Source: Nematostella vectensis
Taxonomy: Eukaryota > Cnidaria > Anthozoa > Actiniaria > Edwardsiidae
DNA length: 60,000 nucleotides
Assembly (NCBI RefSeq): GCF_932526225.1
Contig: NC_064046.1
Span: 560,001 to 620,000 of the forward strand
Direction: 5' to 3'
Of the stretch, positions 1 to 12,757 are shown one piece after another; position 1 is the stretch's first letter; each line of letters begins with the position of its first letter. The notes under the pieces were generated by a model. It saw only the letters and a program-made list of their open reading frames with translations, was not told the origin of the DNA and did no database searches. The translations under genes were made by a program, and so were the position numbers.

Positions 1-1627
1 AGTCTTTGAAGCTTGATGAAAATACCCTGGTAACCCGTTTTTAATACTTGTTTCCTTTGTATATTTAGCTGCTTTTTCTTATTTGTTCCTCTTTTGTTTG
101 GATGTTAGAAAAGCTTTGCCCAACAGTCAACAAACAACTTCGACATTTCTTTTCTTTAAGACCCAATACTTTTTAGCTGTTTTTATTTATTTACTGTAAG
201 AAGCTTAAATTAAAAGAAGACAAAATGTGCATCATATGACTTAGTTTTTTTGTGCATTGCTATGATAAAAATGTCTGCTTTCTATTGTAAAGCAAATTTA
301 AAGACTTGTTGTTTCTTATAAATTTGCTTTTAAGCCTTAAGATTACTGATCCAAAGGTGAAATCTATGAAAAATTTATTTATTGATGTTTTTAATCCGAA
401 GTTTGTAAATTTCCCCTCATTGTTGTCTTGAAAATCAAGGGTGGCAGGAGTAAATACTAATAGTGTCTTTATATTATTATTATTTGTAATATTAGTATTA
501 TTTTTCTATTTCCATCAGAATGATATTTTTTCTCGTTATTTTCTAAGTTTATCCTTCTCGATTCGAACGGTATCACGTGCAATTTTCCGTGCAGTATCTA
601 GCCATGTTCATTTGAGCAGAAATCAACTTTCCCTTCTCTTATCACTTCAAGATTTCAACGAATGCTTTTTTTAAATGCATTTCACATTACTAACTACAAT
701 TAAATGGTGATGTCCACAGAAGACAAAAAATATATAATAAGGTAACATTAAGGATAATTTATCAGGCTTCTCACCTTTTTCAAATCGGCTAGAATTTGTT
801 CGCCCTATACGCCGACGATTTGCTACGAATCATAAACAAGTCAGATCCCTTTTGGCACGAATACCGCATTGGCGTAAACGTCTCTGCCCTTTTTCCGATA
901 TAGAGTGTTTTCCCGGGTTGTCATGATGGACTCCCGCTGGCTCCCGGTTTGTTAATGCAAGAGATAATAAGAACTTCTAGCGAACGTAATTTGCTATTTT
1001 GCTGCAAATATCTTGGACCCCGATGTGGTCCAATTATCGAAAATGCTTAATAAATTCCGTTTCGTTCTGCTTTCACCTGCGCCATTCTCTACACAATTAA
1101 GGAGGACAAAAACAACCTTGTGCCGCTGGTAAAGCTGGGGACATGAATAGTAATATTCTAAATGATTTTAAAATCAGATTAAGATTCATCAACTTTACTT
1201 CCTTTAAAATATTAAACATCTTTTAATTTTATAAGGTCCAACAATATTTTGAAACCGTGTTTACTTTTAGGCCGTTGTAAACCCTATCTTGTTTAATATA
1301 AACATAATATAAACGCAGTAAATGGCCATGCTGTTGCGGCTACCCCGCCTATTGTGGCGAAGCTAATAAAAAAAATAAAAATAAATAAAATAAAAACAAA
1401 TTAACAAAAACAGCAAATTTTGTCGCTGAAAGCGTTGCGGTTGTTGTTGACGCGACCAAGGTCCTGCGGCTGTTATTGTTGTTTTTAAAAGGTTCAATTA
1501 TTTAGATACACCAATTTGAACAAAAAAAGACTTGCTCTATGATGAAATAACATGTTCCTCCTGAGCAATTTGTTGGATCTGCATTTTGTTAATTGTTGAG
1601 AAACCCATAAAGTTCCACTAAAGTCCT

Positions 1628-1884
1628 ACTAATGTTTCGGCTCGACTAATGTTTCGGTCCGACTAATGTTTTGGATCGACTAACGTTTGGGCTCGACTAA
1701 TGTTTGGGCTCGACTAATGTTTCGGTCCGACTAACGTTTGGGCTCGACTAATGTTTCGGCTCGACTAATGTTCCGGTCCGACTAATGTTTCGGCTCGACT
1801 AATGTTTCGGCTTGACTGAGTTTCGGCTCGAATTATGTTTTGGCTCAACTTATGTTTCGGCTCGACTTATGTTTCGGCTCGACC
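1628..1884. repeat. 17-bp minisatellite, about 15 copies
   Basis: The unit is CTCGACTAATGTTTCGG with variants (GTCCGACTAATGTTTCG and others). Copies diverge toward the right end. Confidence 0.9.
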
Positions 1885-2904
1885 AAGAACAGGTTTGAGG
1901 TTTGAGTGCAACAGCGTCATCATTGTCAAAAAACTTGCTGGCTACTTTAATTCTACAAATACTCATTAAAAAGAACTCCAGTTTCAACTATTAAATCTTA
2001 AAAAAACTTGTTATAACTATTTAAAAGGTGTGAGTGGTTTTAGAAGGAAGCCACGCAGGATAATATTAATAACTATCTTTACTAAAAGAAATTAGAGTCT
2101 ACATTAGCATGAAAAAAATGATCTCATCAAAAGATTCTGTGATTAAAGAGTCATCAGGTTGCTAAGAAAGTGTCTTTATTCCCGTTTCAATTCCTGAGTT
2201 GATTCTTAAACCCCTACTTGGACACCAAGGGGACGATCTTAAAGAATCTCGATCAGCAAGTTTGTTATTCTTGGAATATGAATATGCATCGGTTTATTTT
2301 CAAACTACGAACATTCTTACATTTGCAGTCCAATATTCTTGAATATTTGATATTTGATTGAAATATCTATCCGATGAAAAATGATGTTTTGCGTGATTTG
2401 GTAATTATGTTGAGCTAAGTTTTCGACTGATTCACACCGTGGGGATCGGTATTTGTTTAGAATTAATTGCTTTGTGACGTTTTTAGTTTAAAAGCTAAGA
2501 CCATCGATACCTAGAAAAGCAAATTCTTTATGTATCTTAACCAGATTTGCACCATACGCATCAAAACCCCTGACCCGATTTAAACATCCGTTAATCACAA
2601 TAAATTCCAAGTAAAGCCGTCACTAAGTTGAAAACTACACCGTGATTCGCCTCGGACTGAAGGTTTTTCTACCAAATATTAGTAGCAGCGAAAAGCAGGA
2701 AGACGAAGATTTGTTAAGTGATGAGTCTAGAAGGCTGACGTTATCTTCTTTTTCATTTACAAATGTATAATTATCAGTTTTAGATATGGGCTGTTCTCAT
2801 TTTATTTTTAGCATTTTTTAAGGCCTTAGCAAGGGTGGAAAACTTCACTTCCCCCATTCGAGGGCTGCTCCAACTCTCGCCTGAAAGTGTATAAAAACAT
2901 ACTA

Positions 2905-3115
2905 CATGAAGTATTCGAAAGAGAATTACACATATGATCAATAACAATGATAAGTTTGAATGTTAATATAAACACAATATGAAACTGCTTTTCAGAAGCA
3001 TCACACTAGCAAAACACTATTTTGCTGCTATCTAAAAAAACATGCCCTTTAGAACATGCCCTTAGAATTTTGGGAAATGACGTTCTTATGAAAAGCAAAA
3101 TGTTATAAAGAGTGT
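2905..3115 (+). repeat. Dispersed repeat, copy also at 38.6 kb
   Basis: Diverged partner of 38568-38789. A shorter piece with AATGATGAGTTTGAATGTTAA also occurs near 12165. Confidence 0.6.
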
Positions 3116-6100
3116 TCGCAAGAGCAAAACGACAGATATTGATTATATGTGGTAAGCTTTTAAATGTTGTGAATTTTGTGTACAATACTTTCTCGTCACG
3201 GATCACGCCATTAGCAAGCATAGCAAGTGCGAGTAATTGTTCATAAAAATTTCCCTCTCCGCTTTCTCGCCTACATTCACACTTCTTAGTTTATTTTTTT
3301 ATTTTTTCAATCAGCGAGATATGGAGTGGCTTATGTTAGATTCAGAGATATTCGACACTAATGTCACAATAACAGAATGAGGAAGCTGATTGGCCCTACT
3401 TTAAATGAGCCGCTGTAAAAATACGTGATAAAATCCATTGAGAGAATAAAACTTTTGGTAAACGTGAATGTTTCACGGTTTCCCACTAGTTTAAAAGATT
3501 GTAAATGTACTTCATTTGTTAGCTCTTGCTCTTAAAATTAGCTCAAACCATGACAAACAAAGGAAGTATCCTTTCTGACAGGTTGTCAGGTTTATTGGAA
3601 GCGCTTACGAGAACAAAATGGGCGATTTGTAAAACGCCATTATTACTTTTATCCTATTTCTGAGACAGATCAGTTTGATTCTATATCAAAACGATTAAAT
3701 TCTCGGTAAGGCTTCTTTAAGGGCAAAATGCCTAATTGTTAAAAGTGATTTTCAGTTTATAAGATTGTATCGTCAATTCCCGTAATTTGAACAGCTGAAA
3801 ATAAGCCTAATTGGCTTCCGCTAGTAAAACGCAGAACGTGGAATGTATGTATTGCACTTTTTGCACCTTTTTTCTTACCGGATGGTTTGCTTGGGTCAGT
3901 GACACACTGTCCTTCACACTTTTTTAAAACTCGTCAACTCTACGAAACGCAACTCACTTTGCATGAAATGGTGGGTTAAAAATCGTTGGCTCGTGGCCAT
4001 AGTCAAAACTCTCTCAGTGTTTTTATATATGTCATATCTAATTATCCCCATTCTATTATTCGAGCTGCTGGTACTTAATGAATATTAAACCATAGCATTA
4101 GTATTCATTTTTATTCAAGAGAGAATATTGTTTATCAAAAAAGGGGTTTTGACAGTATTTGGGACTATGATTTCTTGTCTTATTATTATTATTATTTTTT
4201 TGTATTTTATCTATTGTTGTCATCATGAAGGCGTGCTCCCAATTTAGTGAACTTTAGAAGCACACTAGCATACACACATTGGCACCAGTCGGGCCAAGAC
4301 GGGACGCTAGCACAGTCTATTACCCGTGCAGTTCGGCAACCATGGACAGCTGTTTCGTCCTTATTAGGACTTCCCAATTTAGGACCGACAATTATTTATT
4401 TTCATTTTTCCAATGCAGTTCAGTGTAGGTGCGAAATGACAAAGCAAATTTCTATCGCATGATTATAGCCAGCTGCGTCTTCTGTTTATGCGCATGCGTC
4501 GATGGTTTTTTTCTTTAAAAATATCAAATGGTATTAGATAAACATGATACCTTTTTCTCAGTCTTTTACGTGGGAATATATCTAAATCTAGGTCTTCTTC
4601 TGAGTTTTATTTTTTGATAAGGAAAGAAAAATAACAACCATAATTTTTTAGATAGGTTTTTTGACATTCTCTTCTCTACAATCGATTCCCTGGAGACTGT
4701 GACAAACTAAAAAAAAGTTTGTTTAAAATAGACGGGATTTCAGATCCTAAAGGTCTCATCCTTCATACAAATTCGATCAAGCAAACTGATAGTTATAACA
4801 TAAATGATTTGTATATAAATAATTAGTCGTGGATCTATATCCCATAGCTTTCTCCTCCCTTCAAGAATTTTAGCTTTGGACTTTGGAAACTATTCAGGTG
4901 TTATCTATAAACGCCTGATATAATAGTGACAAGGATAGAATTGCGACACACTTACCCCTTGTGGTATTTATGACTGACGTCGCGCCATTCCTCTAGTGTG
5001 AAATTTTGCGTGATGTCTTGTTAGGTTAGAGTACTAAAAAGGCTTTACGAAGAACTACCTCTAGCGATTATCCCAATCCCAATCAATTGGACAGGCAACA
5101 GATTTCTATGGAAACGTAATAACCCCGTTACAATGCTTGTATGATTTACATGATGCACGAACTTTGAATAAGAAAATGTTCGGTGCAATTTATGGAGGTG
5201 AAGCTCCATCGGCCTTATTTGTCTCTCTTATGATTAGTTTTGACGCGGACCTGAGATATAGCGTCCATCCGGTTTATAATTACAACTATTAGTTAGGTAT
5301 TGGGCGCCTCTATTCTTGAATCTAAGTATTGAGTCTACAAATAAAAGCAGAACCCGCCCTGTGTCGCATACTTTTATAAACAACCCATAATGAAAATTCC
5401 TCTAGTACAACTGCTACAATTATTTTGTACAGACTAAATAGCAAATCGCAGTCTCTACTAGCCTAACGAAACTACTATACTACATTAATTCCTTCTCTTT
5501 TTTTCATAACAACTCAACCCAACCTTGCTATTGCTGCATTGCAATGATGACTCACTATTTTCTAGCCCTAAGGGTATTTTCAAATTGGACGGTGCATATA
5601 AACAAAAAAGAAGTATCGTAGCTTTAAAAAACATGGCTCCTAGTGGCCTCCAGCTGGGGAAGGTTCTTTCTCTAGCGGTATATGGCTGAAGTAGCACTTG
5701 TAATCCAACCATTTGAGCCACAAACTTCTAAATAAAAGAAAACAAAGAAACTTGAAGACTTTTTTTAAATTTTATTAAAGATGGCTTCAACCTTATTGGC
5801 TTGCTTCGTGTTGTAGTGTTTTCGAGATTTTGTACTCTTGCAAACCAGCGCCGCGTTAACTAACAATTGTGGCTAAATTTGTGGTCTACCCTCTATTGCG
5901 ATGAGTAAAGGAATCGTTATAAATTATGGCTTGTTTAGTCGCTGTAGTTCGAATTAGTTTAAATTATTCATTGTATTTTTAAAACATTCCCTGTGTCGTT
6001 GTATTAGCGATCAATTCTATAGGAACCTTATGCAAATAAAACGGCAACGGCAGAAAACGATATAAAACTCAAAGAGCCAGACCAGTAACCAGGAACTAGA

Positions 6101-7539
6101 GAAGGGCTACGTGAGAAACCCTCTTGGGCTGCCAAGTAAACGTGTTACGTGAAAAAAATATCATACAGAGTGCAATGTCCCTATCTCTATCACTGTGTTT
6201 TTATAACAAAACGCCCAGTGAATGAAGGAGTCGCTAAGCTCTCTTATTGGTGCATACCGATGATAATACCCTTTGTGTAAGCCACAAAGCACTCCCCTTT
6301 TGTCCTTGGTTCCAACCCCCCTTTTAGCCAAAAGCTAGATCCACTTCTGCAGAAGTGTAACGCCCTCTGAAATGGACTCTGTTTGATACATTTCAGCTGT
6401 TTGTCGCCAAATCACAGCGGGGAATTCTGTTTTGAAAACCAGACATCCCCTATGTTAGAAATAAGGCTCTTGGCTTGTTTTTTGCTCTTTTGGGATTACA
6501 AAAACGAGTGAATTTTTATCGAAATTCATTGGGAATTGAGGGCTGAGCATAAGGCATTTTGTCTCCTTGCAGTCGTCGTCTTGGTGGCGTTTAGTAAGTA
6601 CTAGGGACCTTTAGCTTATTTTGCATGCCTGCACTGCATCATGGGAGTCTTGGAAACACCTTGACAGACAGGCGGGCAATCTCCTCCCCCAGAATCATAA
6701 CATTTTTTTATAAGTCTCTTTGCCCCGAAGCCAAACAAAACATTTCCAGGTCCAAGGAACCCAGAATAAGCCTGAAAACAATTTTTTAATAAGATTGGAT
6801 AGCAAAGATGGCCCACATTGGAGAGTATGAGGCCATTCACTAAATAATTCCTTTCCACTTGGTGAAGCCCAGACAAGGAATTATCCCATTGAATCAACCT
6901 CAGCGTGCAAACATCCATAAGCACAGCATTAATTATGCCTAATAGACTTTATGATGTGCTAAGGCACTCTCAAGATGTGAAAAAGCAGTAATTTTTAAGC
7001 AAATTACAAGCAAAACTGTTGTAAGCAACAGGCTGTAGCAGTGCCGTCGCTACAAAGAAAAGGCACCGCAGTGCATTGTTGGAAACTTTAAGGTTTTTCT
7101 TACAATTTTGCTCAAAAGTACCCAGGAGTGGAAGGGTTAAGCAACGACGACGGCAACGTGGAAGACGGCATCAGATTTGATTCAGAATTCAATAGCAGCA
7201 CATGAAAATGCGTTCTGTCTGATAAATTTCAGCCGATTTCCACCAAACCACGACGTTAAAAGTCCAGATTTCACGGTCAATTGAGGACGCGGACGTTTGC
7301 ACCGTAAATTCCTAACTACGTCCGCTACTATTTTTATCTGTCCCTGACTATATTGTTTTGCTGATTTTATTACAATTAAATTGAATCGATTTTTAAACGC
7401 GAAAGCATCTCTTTCGATTTTGTTGTACTAGCCGTTGCCGTCGTCCTTGTGCATGGTACTATCTCGTTGCTACCAAACTCCGTTGCTTCTAAAGGGAAAA
7501 GCGCTACATTCGGTTAAATCGCCGCGCGGCTTCCAACTT

Positions 7540-7610
7540 GGTTCGGTGGCCCAGTGGTTAGCACCTTTGTCTCGTAAGCGCGCTCCGGCTTCAATTCCCG
7601 GGAGAGTCCT
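7540..7610 (+). mobile_element. tRNA-derived sequence (SINE head or tRNA pseudogene), copy 1
   Basis: A perfect A-box core (TGGCCCAGTGG at 7547-7557) and a degenerate B box (GGCTTCAATTCC at 7587-7598) stand at tRNA-like spacing. The anticodon stem does not pair, so this is not a working tRNA. It lies within the duplicated block. Confidence 0.6.
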
Positions 7611-9290
7611 TTTTATTTTTATTTTGTTCGAAACTCCAGCTCTAATTTACTTTGATCTTTTTTTCCAAGAGATTAAAATAAACTTTCGACATTTTGTAGA
7701 AGAAAATGTCATTTTTATATATTTTTCGAAAATAAAAATAGATGGCGAAAAAACTTATAAATTATGGCTTGTTTAGTCGCTGTAGTTCGAATTAGTTTAA
7801 ATTATTCATTGTATTTTTAAAACATTCCCTGTGTCGTTGTATTAGCGATCAATTATATAGGAACCTTATGCAAATAAAACGGCAACGGCAGAAAACGATA
7901 TAAAACTCAAAGAGCCAGACCAGTAACCAGGAACTAGAGAAGGGCTACGTGAGAAACCCTCTCGGGCTGCCAAGTAAACGTGTTACGTGAAAAAAATATC
8001 ATACAGAGTGCAATGTCCCTATCTCTATCCTTGTGTTTTTATAACAAAACGCCCAGTGAATGAAGGAGTCGCTAAGCTCTCTTATTGGTGCATACCGATG
8101 ATAATACCCTTTGTGTAAGCCACAAAGCACTCCCCTTTTGTCCTTGGTTCCAACCCCCCTTTTAGCCAAAAGCTAGATCCACTTCTGCAGAAGTGTAACG
8201 CCCTCTGAAATGGACTCTGTTTGATACATTTCAGCTGTTTGTCGCCAAATCACAGCGGGGAATTCTGTTTTGAAAACCAGACATCCCCTATGTTAGAAAT
8301 AAGGCTCTTGGCTTGTTTTTTGCTCTTTTGGGATTACAAAAACGAGTGAATTTTTATCGAAATTCATTGGGAATTGAGGGCTGAGCATAAGGCATTTTGT
8401 CTCCTTGCAGTCGTCGTCTTGGTGGCGTTTAGTAAGTACTAGGGACCTTTAGCTTATTTTGCATGCCTGCACTGCATCATGGGAGTCTTGGAAACACCTT
8501 GACAGACAGGCGGGCAATCTCCTCCCCCAGAATCATAACATTTTTTTATAAGTCTCTTTGCCCCGAAGCCAAACAAAACATTTCCAGGTCCAAGGAACCC
8601 AGAATAAGCCTGAAAACAATTTTTGAATAAGATTGGATAGCAAAGATGGCCCACATTGGAGAGTATGAGGCCATTCACTAGAAAATTCCTTTCCACTTGG
8701 TAAAGCCCAGACAAGGAATTATCCCATTGAATCAACCTCAGCGTGCAAACATCCATAAGCACAGCATTAATTATGCCCTAATAGACTTTATGATGTCCTA
8801 AGGCACTCTTCAGATGTGAAAAAGCAGTAATTTTTAAGAGCAAATTACAAGCAAAACTGTTGTAAGCAACAGGCTGTAGCAGTGCCGTCGCTAGAAAGAA
8901 AAGGCATCGCAGTGCATTGTTGGAAACTTCAAGGTTTGTTTTACAATTTTGCTCAAAAGTACCCAGGAGTGAAAGGGTTAAGCAACGACGACGGCAACGT
9001 GGAAGACGGCATCAGATTTGATTCAGAATTCAATAGCAGCACATGAAAATGCGTTCTGTCTGATAAATTTCAGCCGATTTCCACCAAACCACGACGTGAA
9101 AAGTCCAGATTTCACGGTCAATTGAGGACGCGGACGTTTGCACTGTAAATTCCTAACTACGTTCGCTACTATTTTTATCTGTCCCTGACTATATTGTTTT
9201 GCTGATTTTTTTACAATGAAATTGAATCGATTTTTAAACGCGAAAGCATCTCTTTCGATTTTGTTGTACTAGCCGTTGCCGTCGTCCTTG

Positions 9291-10103
9291 CTTAAGGGCC
9301 TATGGTACTATCTCGTTGCTACCAAACTCCGTTGCTTCTAAAGGGAAAAGCGCTACATTCGGTTAAATAGACTTAAATCGCCGCGCGGCTTCCAACTTGG
9401 TTCGGTGGCCCAGTGGTTAGCACCTTTGTCTCGTAAGCGCGCTCCGGCTTCAATTCCCGGTCGAGTTCTTTTTATTTTCATGTTTTTTCGAAACTCCAGC
9501 TCTAATTTTCTTTGTTCTTTTTTTCCAAGAGATTTAAATAAACTTTCGACATTTTGTACAAGAAAATGTCATTTTTATATGTTTTTCGAAAATAAAAATA
9601 GATGGCGAAAAAACAAGATGGCGGCCATTTCCGCGCGAGAAAAGCACGTTAATTTCGAACATTTTACAACAATTGTAAAAAAAAAATTTTTACTCAAACC
9701 ATTGATATTACCATTCCTAACAACTTAGCGCATGGGATTTTTGATTTTTGAAAAATTTAAAAAGTTATTACCAATTATGTGGTTTTAGAAGAACATAAAT
9801 ATTCGCCATTTCTCGCGGTATCGAAATTTCGCATATCAGATGCGTGAAGTTTAAGAAAATAGTGATGTTAAAATATTTCTGCAAAAAAATATGGTAGATT
9901 TGAACAGTAGCTTCTCCGACACGTTTTTATGTTCTGGGTCACGTGACCATGGGAGGGGTCAGATGACGTCATTACTTGTGTCATTTATGTCTAAAACACT
10001 TATGTTGAAAGTTCCAAGAGATTTGACAAAAAACAGAAGCTTTTATAAAACAAACAAATTTCCCTAGCAAAGGACTGAAAAGATAGTACCATAGGCCCTC
10101 AAC
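9291..10103. mobile_element. ~810-bp terminal-inverted-repeat element
   Basis: The left end CTTAAGGGCCTATGGTACTATCT and the right end AGATAGTACCATAGGCCCTCAA are inverted repeats of about 22 bp. It contains the tRNA-like sequence and an AT-rich body. A version truncated at both ends lies in duplication copy 1 from about 7448. No transposase frame or clear target duplication was seen. Confidence 0.55.
9398..9470 (+). mobile_element. tRNA-derived sequence (SINE head or tRNA pseudogene), copy 2
   Basis: Same A- and B-box sequence as the copy at 7540-7610, duplicated with the surrounding 1.84-kb block. It is internal to the 9291-10103 inverted-repeat element. Confidence 0.6.
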
Positions 10104-12364
10104 GTCCCTATTGTGTAGGTCGGTGTTTTCATCCCAGAGAACACTGTAAAATCATCATCACTTTGTCGTTTGATTGGAATAAGAGGGCGCGTAGGATTTG
10201 CTGGGGGAAGGGGATGGCGTGCGCAGTCATAGGTATCATAAGGAAAAAGGATAGTATTTAACAATCCTTCAATAGGAAATGACCCACTTTTTGGCGGTCT
10301 GGGGGAGGCGCGCGCACCCTGTACCTCCCTGGTACTCGCCTGATAAGTCTTAATTCCTTACCCAGTAGATTGGAAATAATACAAAAGAAAGATAGAAGAG
10401 CCCCCTCCCCCTACCAAACAAACTCCCAGCAAACTTAGAGAAAGATTTCCCCACAAGGCATTTTCTTTTCCATTTCCTGTACCCCTTATTGAAATCTCAG
10501 TTTTTCTACTGCGTCACCCCACATGATGATCTGTCCCTGAACGAAAGTTAAACTCGTCAGTTTGAGAAACATTTTTTTTTTATTTCAAGAACAACAACGC
10601 ATCCTTGCATTTCTTACCAGCTACAGAAACGCTGGATAAGTAATAAATAGTATAAAAAAGTATTGCATTTAGCCTTGAAGGCTAAAGTACAGGTCTGTTA
10701 CAACAACAATACATTGCATCAGATCCTGCATTAAGTTAACACCACACCATACCCGTCATGCATTGCTTCGACATCAGAAACATTTAAAAGTGTTTGAATA
10801 ATCGAACAACTTGAGGGCACTACAAATACATCAGAGAAACAATGTTCTTTTTGTCAAGGAAAATTGAGAAACGGCTAAACCATCAGCTGTAAGCTATCGC
10901 TTTTGTGCATCGTCAGACTGAAGGTTTTCCCGCCAATAGTTTTCCCGCCTCCTAAGACTGGTTTACGCATAATCGCGCGCGTTACCTAATATGGTATCTT
11001 GTGCATAAGAGTTGCCCGAGATTGTTGTTGGACGCTTTACCTTAACCTACTTCTTTCTTTTATTGAATAATTTTTGATATTTTTTAATTACCGACTGCGT
11101 AGTCGAATTTTGTGTTACCGTAAAAAACAGTATATGTACAAGAATAAATAGTAGTTAGAATTTGATTTTTTTTTTGCATGAAAGATTATATTGCGGCCAT
11201 AAAAGTAATGCATCATGGGAAGCGTGCGCGTCCCTTGTAAATTCTGAGTATATACATATTGTTTAACACCACGTTTTTCTAAGATATACTAACTTTGGAA
11301 AATGCTAAACACTTTCCGAACTCAAGCTTTCTTAAATAAACACAATACAGATGCGTTTAATTAGCTGATGCCTTCAATGACAGCGAATTTATCAGAAATG
11401 TGTTTTGAGATGTCCAAGAAAAGATGATTTTTACATTAAGCAATCAAGATCACTTGTAAAATCACTCGGCCATAGCCTTATACGGGCATTTACGTAACTA
11501 CGTTATACCACGCGATGCATTAGTTAAACAAACAATGCTACTCGAAATGGATTGTGTAGTTTCAGAAAATATCCACACACCCTATTGAGGGGGTCGGAGG
11601 TATGACCCCCCACCCCCCTGGAATTTCCAACCTCCTGGAAAAAAATGAATACAGTAACTCTTAAAAGGAAAAAGTGCATTTTACCCCCCTCCCCTCTGAA
11701 AATTCCTGGGCGTTTGAACACCCCACCCCCCACCCCCGGAATTTACAATTCCCTCAATGGGGGGTATGGATATTTTCTGGAACTACACATTAGTGGCTTT
11801 CTTTATCCTGAAAAGGTCTAGCGTATTACACTTGAACACAAGTGGCGCGATTCTGGCTGGTGTTAGGGCCAGTGTTTACACGGGGCTTAAAGCCCGTAGA
11901 GACTTTTGTAGCATACGAAACCTTATCAAAATCAAAATGGATTTAATTAAATCCGCTTGAATATTTCTAACGGCTCAGTTCCTTTATAAAATATCAAATA
12001 AAACAAAATAAAAAAATTGGCAGTCATATGCTAACCATACAGGCCTTTAAGAATTTGTGAACTTCATAGAACATCAAACAAAACAAAGAAGTAGTACATC
12101 AAACAAAACAAACACATAGTACAACAAACAAAACACATAGTACATCATAGTACATCATTGAAAAATGATGAGTTTGAATGTTAAATACAAAAACAAACAA
12201 ACGTTGTCATGAGAGTCGGATCTACGGAGTTTAACGACTTCCTGTCAATGGTATCACGATGGTGCTCTCTGACCGACCATATGATTACCAGCTGTAGTGG
12301 TGACTTTCGCAGAAAGCGTATCGAATCAAGTGAAATTATACAAACAGCAGAGCAGTAAAAAATC
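10104..12364. other. Gene-free stretch left of the SLC6 gene
   Basis: Contains the 11554-11788 MITE and, at 12080-12155, a short CATAGTACATCAAACAAAAC-type repeat. No other feature could be supported. Confidence 0.6.
11554..11788. mobile_element. MITE-like element with ~38-bp inverted repeats
   Basis: The ends GTGTAGTTTCAGAAAATATC and the complement of GATATTTTCTGGAACTACAC match over about 38 bp with few mismatches. The ~160-bp core has C-rich runs. Only ATT flanks both sides, so the target duplication is uncertain. No coding capacity. Confidence 0.65.
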
Positions 12365-12757
12365 TTAGATATATCCTATGGTTCCATTATTGTGATTCAG
12401 TAAGTGTCTGATATCACCATTACCGGGTCCAGAGGTCGGTAAAGTCCCGTTTGTCGTGACCATTAGCGTCGGACCTCCATTCAGCGCCTTGCCCTTCTTT
12501 CTTGTGAGTGTTTTCGCCGGCGTTTTGGCGCCTTTTTTCTTCTTTTTCTTCTTTCCGTTGTCTGCTTGGTAAAGAGGCTGGGTCTCGGAGTTGTGTGTCT
12601 CCGATAGCACGACATCTGGTAGGGTGGGCGTTCCCATCCCGATGAAGCCAAAGTAGCGGAGGAACGCAACGGCGGGAATGAAGAAGATCGAGCAAAGCGT
12701 CAGCATGATGCCCAGAAAGACGCCCCACGGGGGGAGGGGTTTGGACACTGTTTTTTT
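12365..12757 (-). CDS. SLC6 gene exon 9 (TM12 and cytosolic tail)
   Basis: Residues 621-750 and stop TAA at 12365-12367. Contains [20 protein letters not shown] (TM12) and a ~90-residue tail with a run of seven lysines plus further K/R clusters ([18 protein letters not shown]). The acceptor is TTCATTCCAG. No AATAAA was seen in the ~360 nt downstream. Confidence 0.9.
   Translation of the reverse strand, partial: KKTVSKPLPPWGVFLGIMLTLCSIFFIPAVAFLRYFGFIGMGTPTLPDVVLSETHNSETQPLYQADNGKKKKKKKGAKTPAKTLTRKKGKALNGGPTLMVTTNGTLPTSGPGNGDIRHLLNHNNGTIGYI

Larger units (their letters stand above)
1..5916. other. Gene-free stretch
   Basis: Apart from the 17-bp minisatellite and one dispersed repeat, I see no exon, RNA gene or transposon ends here. 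Open frames are at most 78 codons and lack any family resemblance. Confidence 0.6.
5917..9614. repeat. Tandem duplication of a ~1.84-kb block
   Basis: Copy 1 is 5917-7754 (1,838 bp) and copy 2 is 7755-9614 (1,860 bp), in direct head-to-tail orientation and differing by scattered substitutions and a few small indels. Each copy starts at TTATAAATTATGGCTTG and ends at GATGGCGAAAAAAC. Both contain a 102-codon open frame on the minus strand (6616-6924, 8454-8762) with no recognisable product; its conservation only reflects the recent duplication. Each right end holds a tRNA-like sequence. The right boundary falls inside an inverted-repeat element at 9291-10103. Confidence 0.92.

Noticed and set aside
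7540-7610. Functional tRNA gene
   Set aside because: The anticodon stem does not pair and the B box is degenerate; better read as tRNA-derived SINE-like sequence.
6616-8762. A duplicated 102-codon minus-strand frame as a real gene pair
   Set aside because: Its near-identity is explained by the 1.84-kb DNA duplication; no family motif, no splice structure, and the body looks like repeat DNA.
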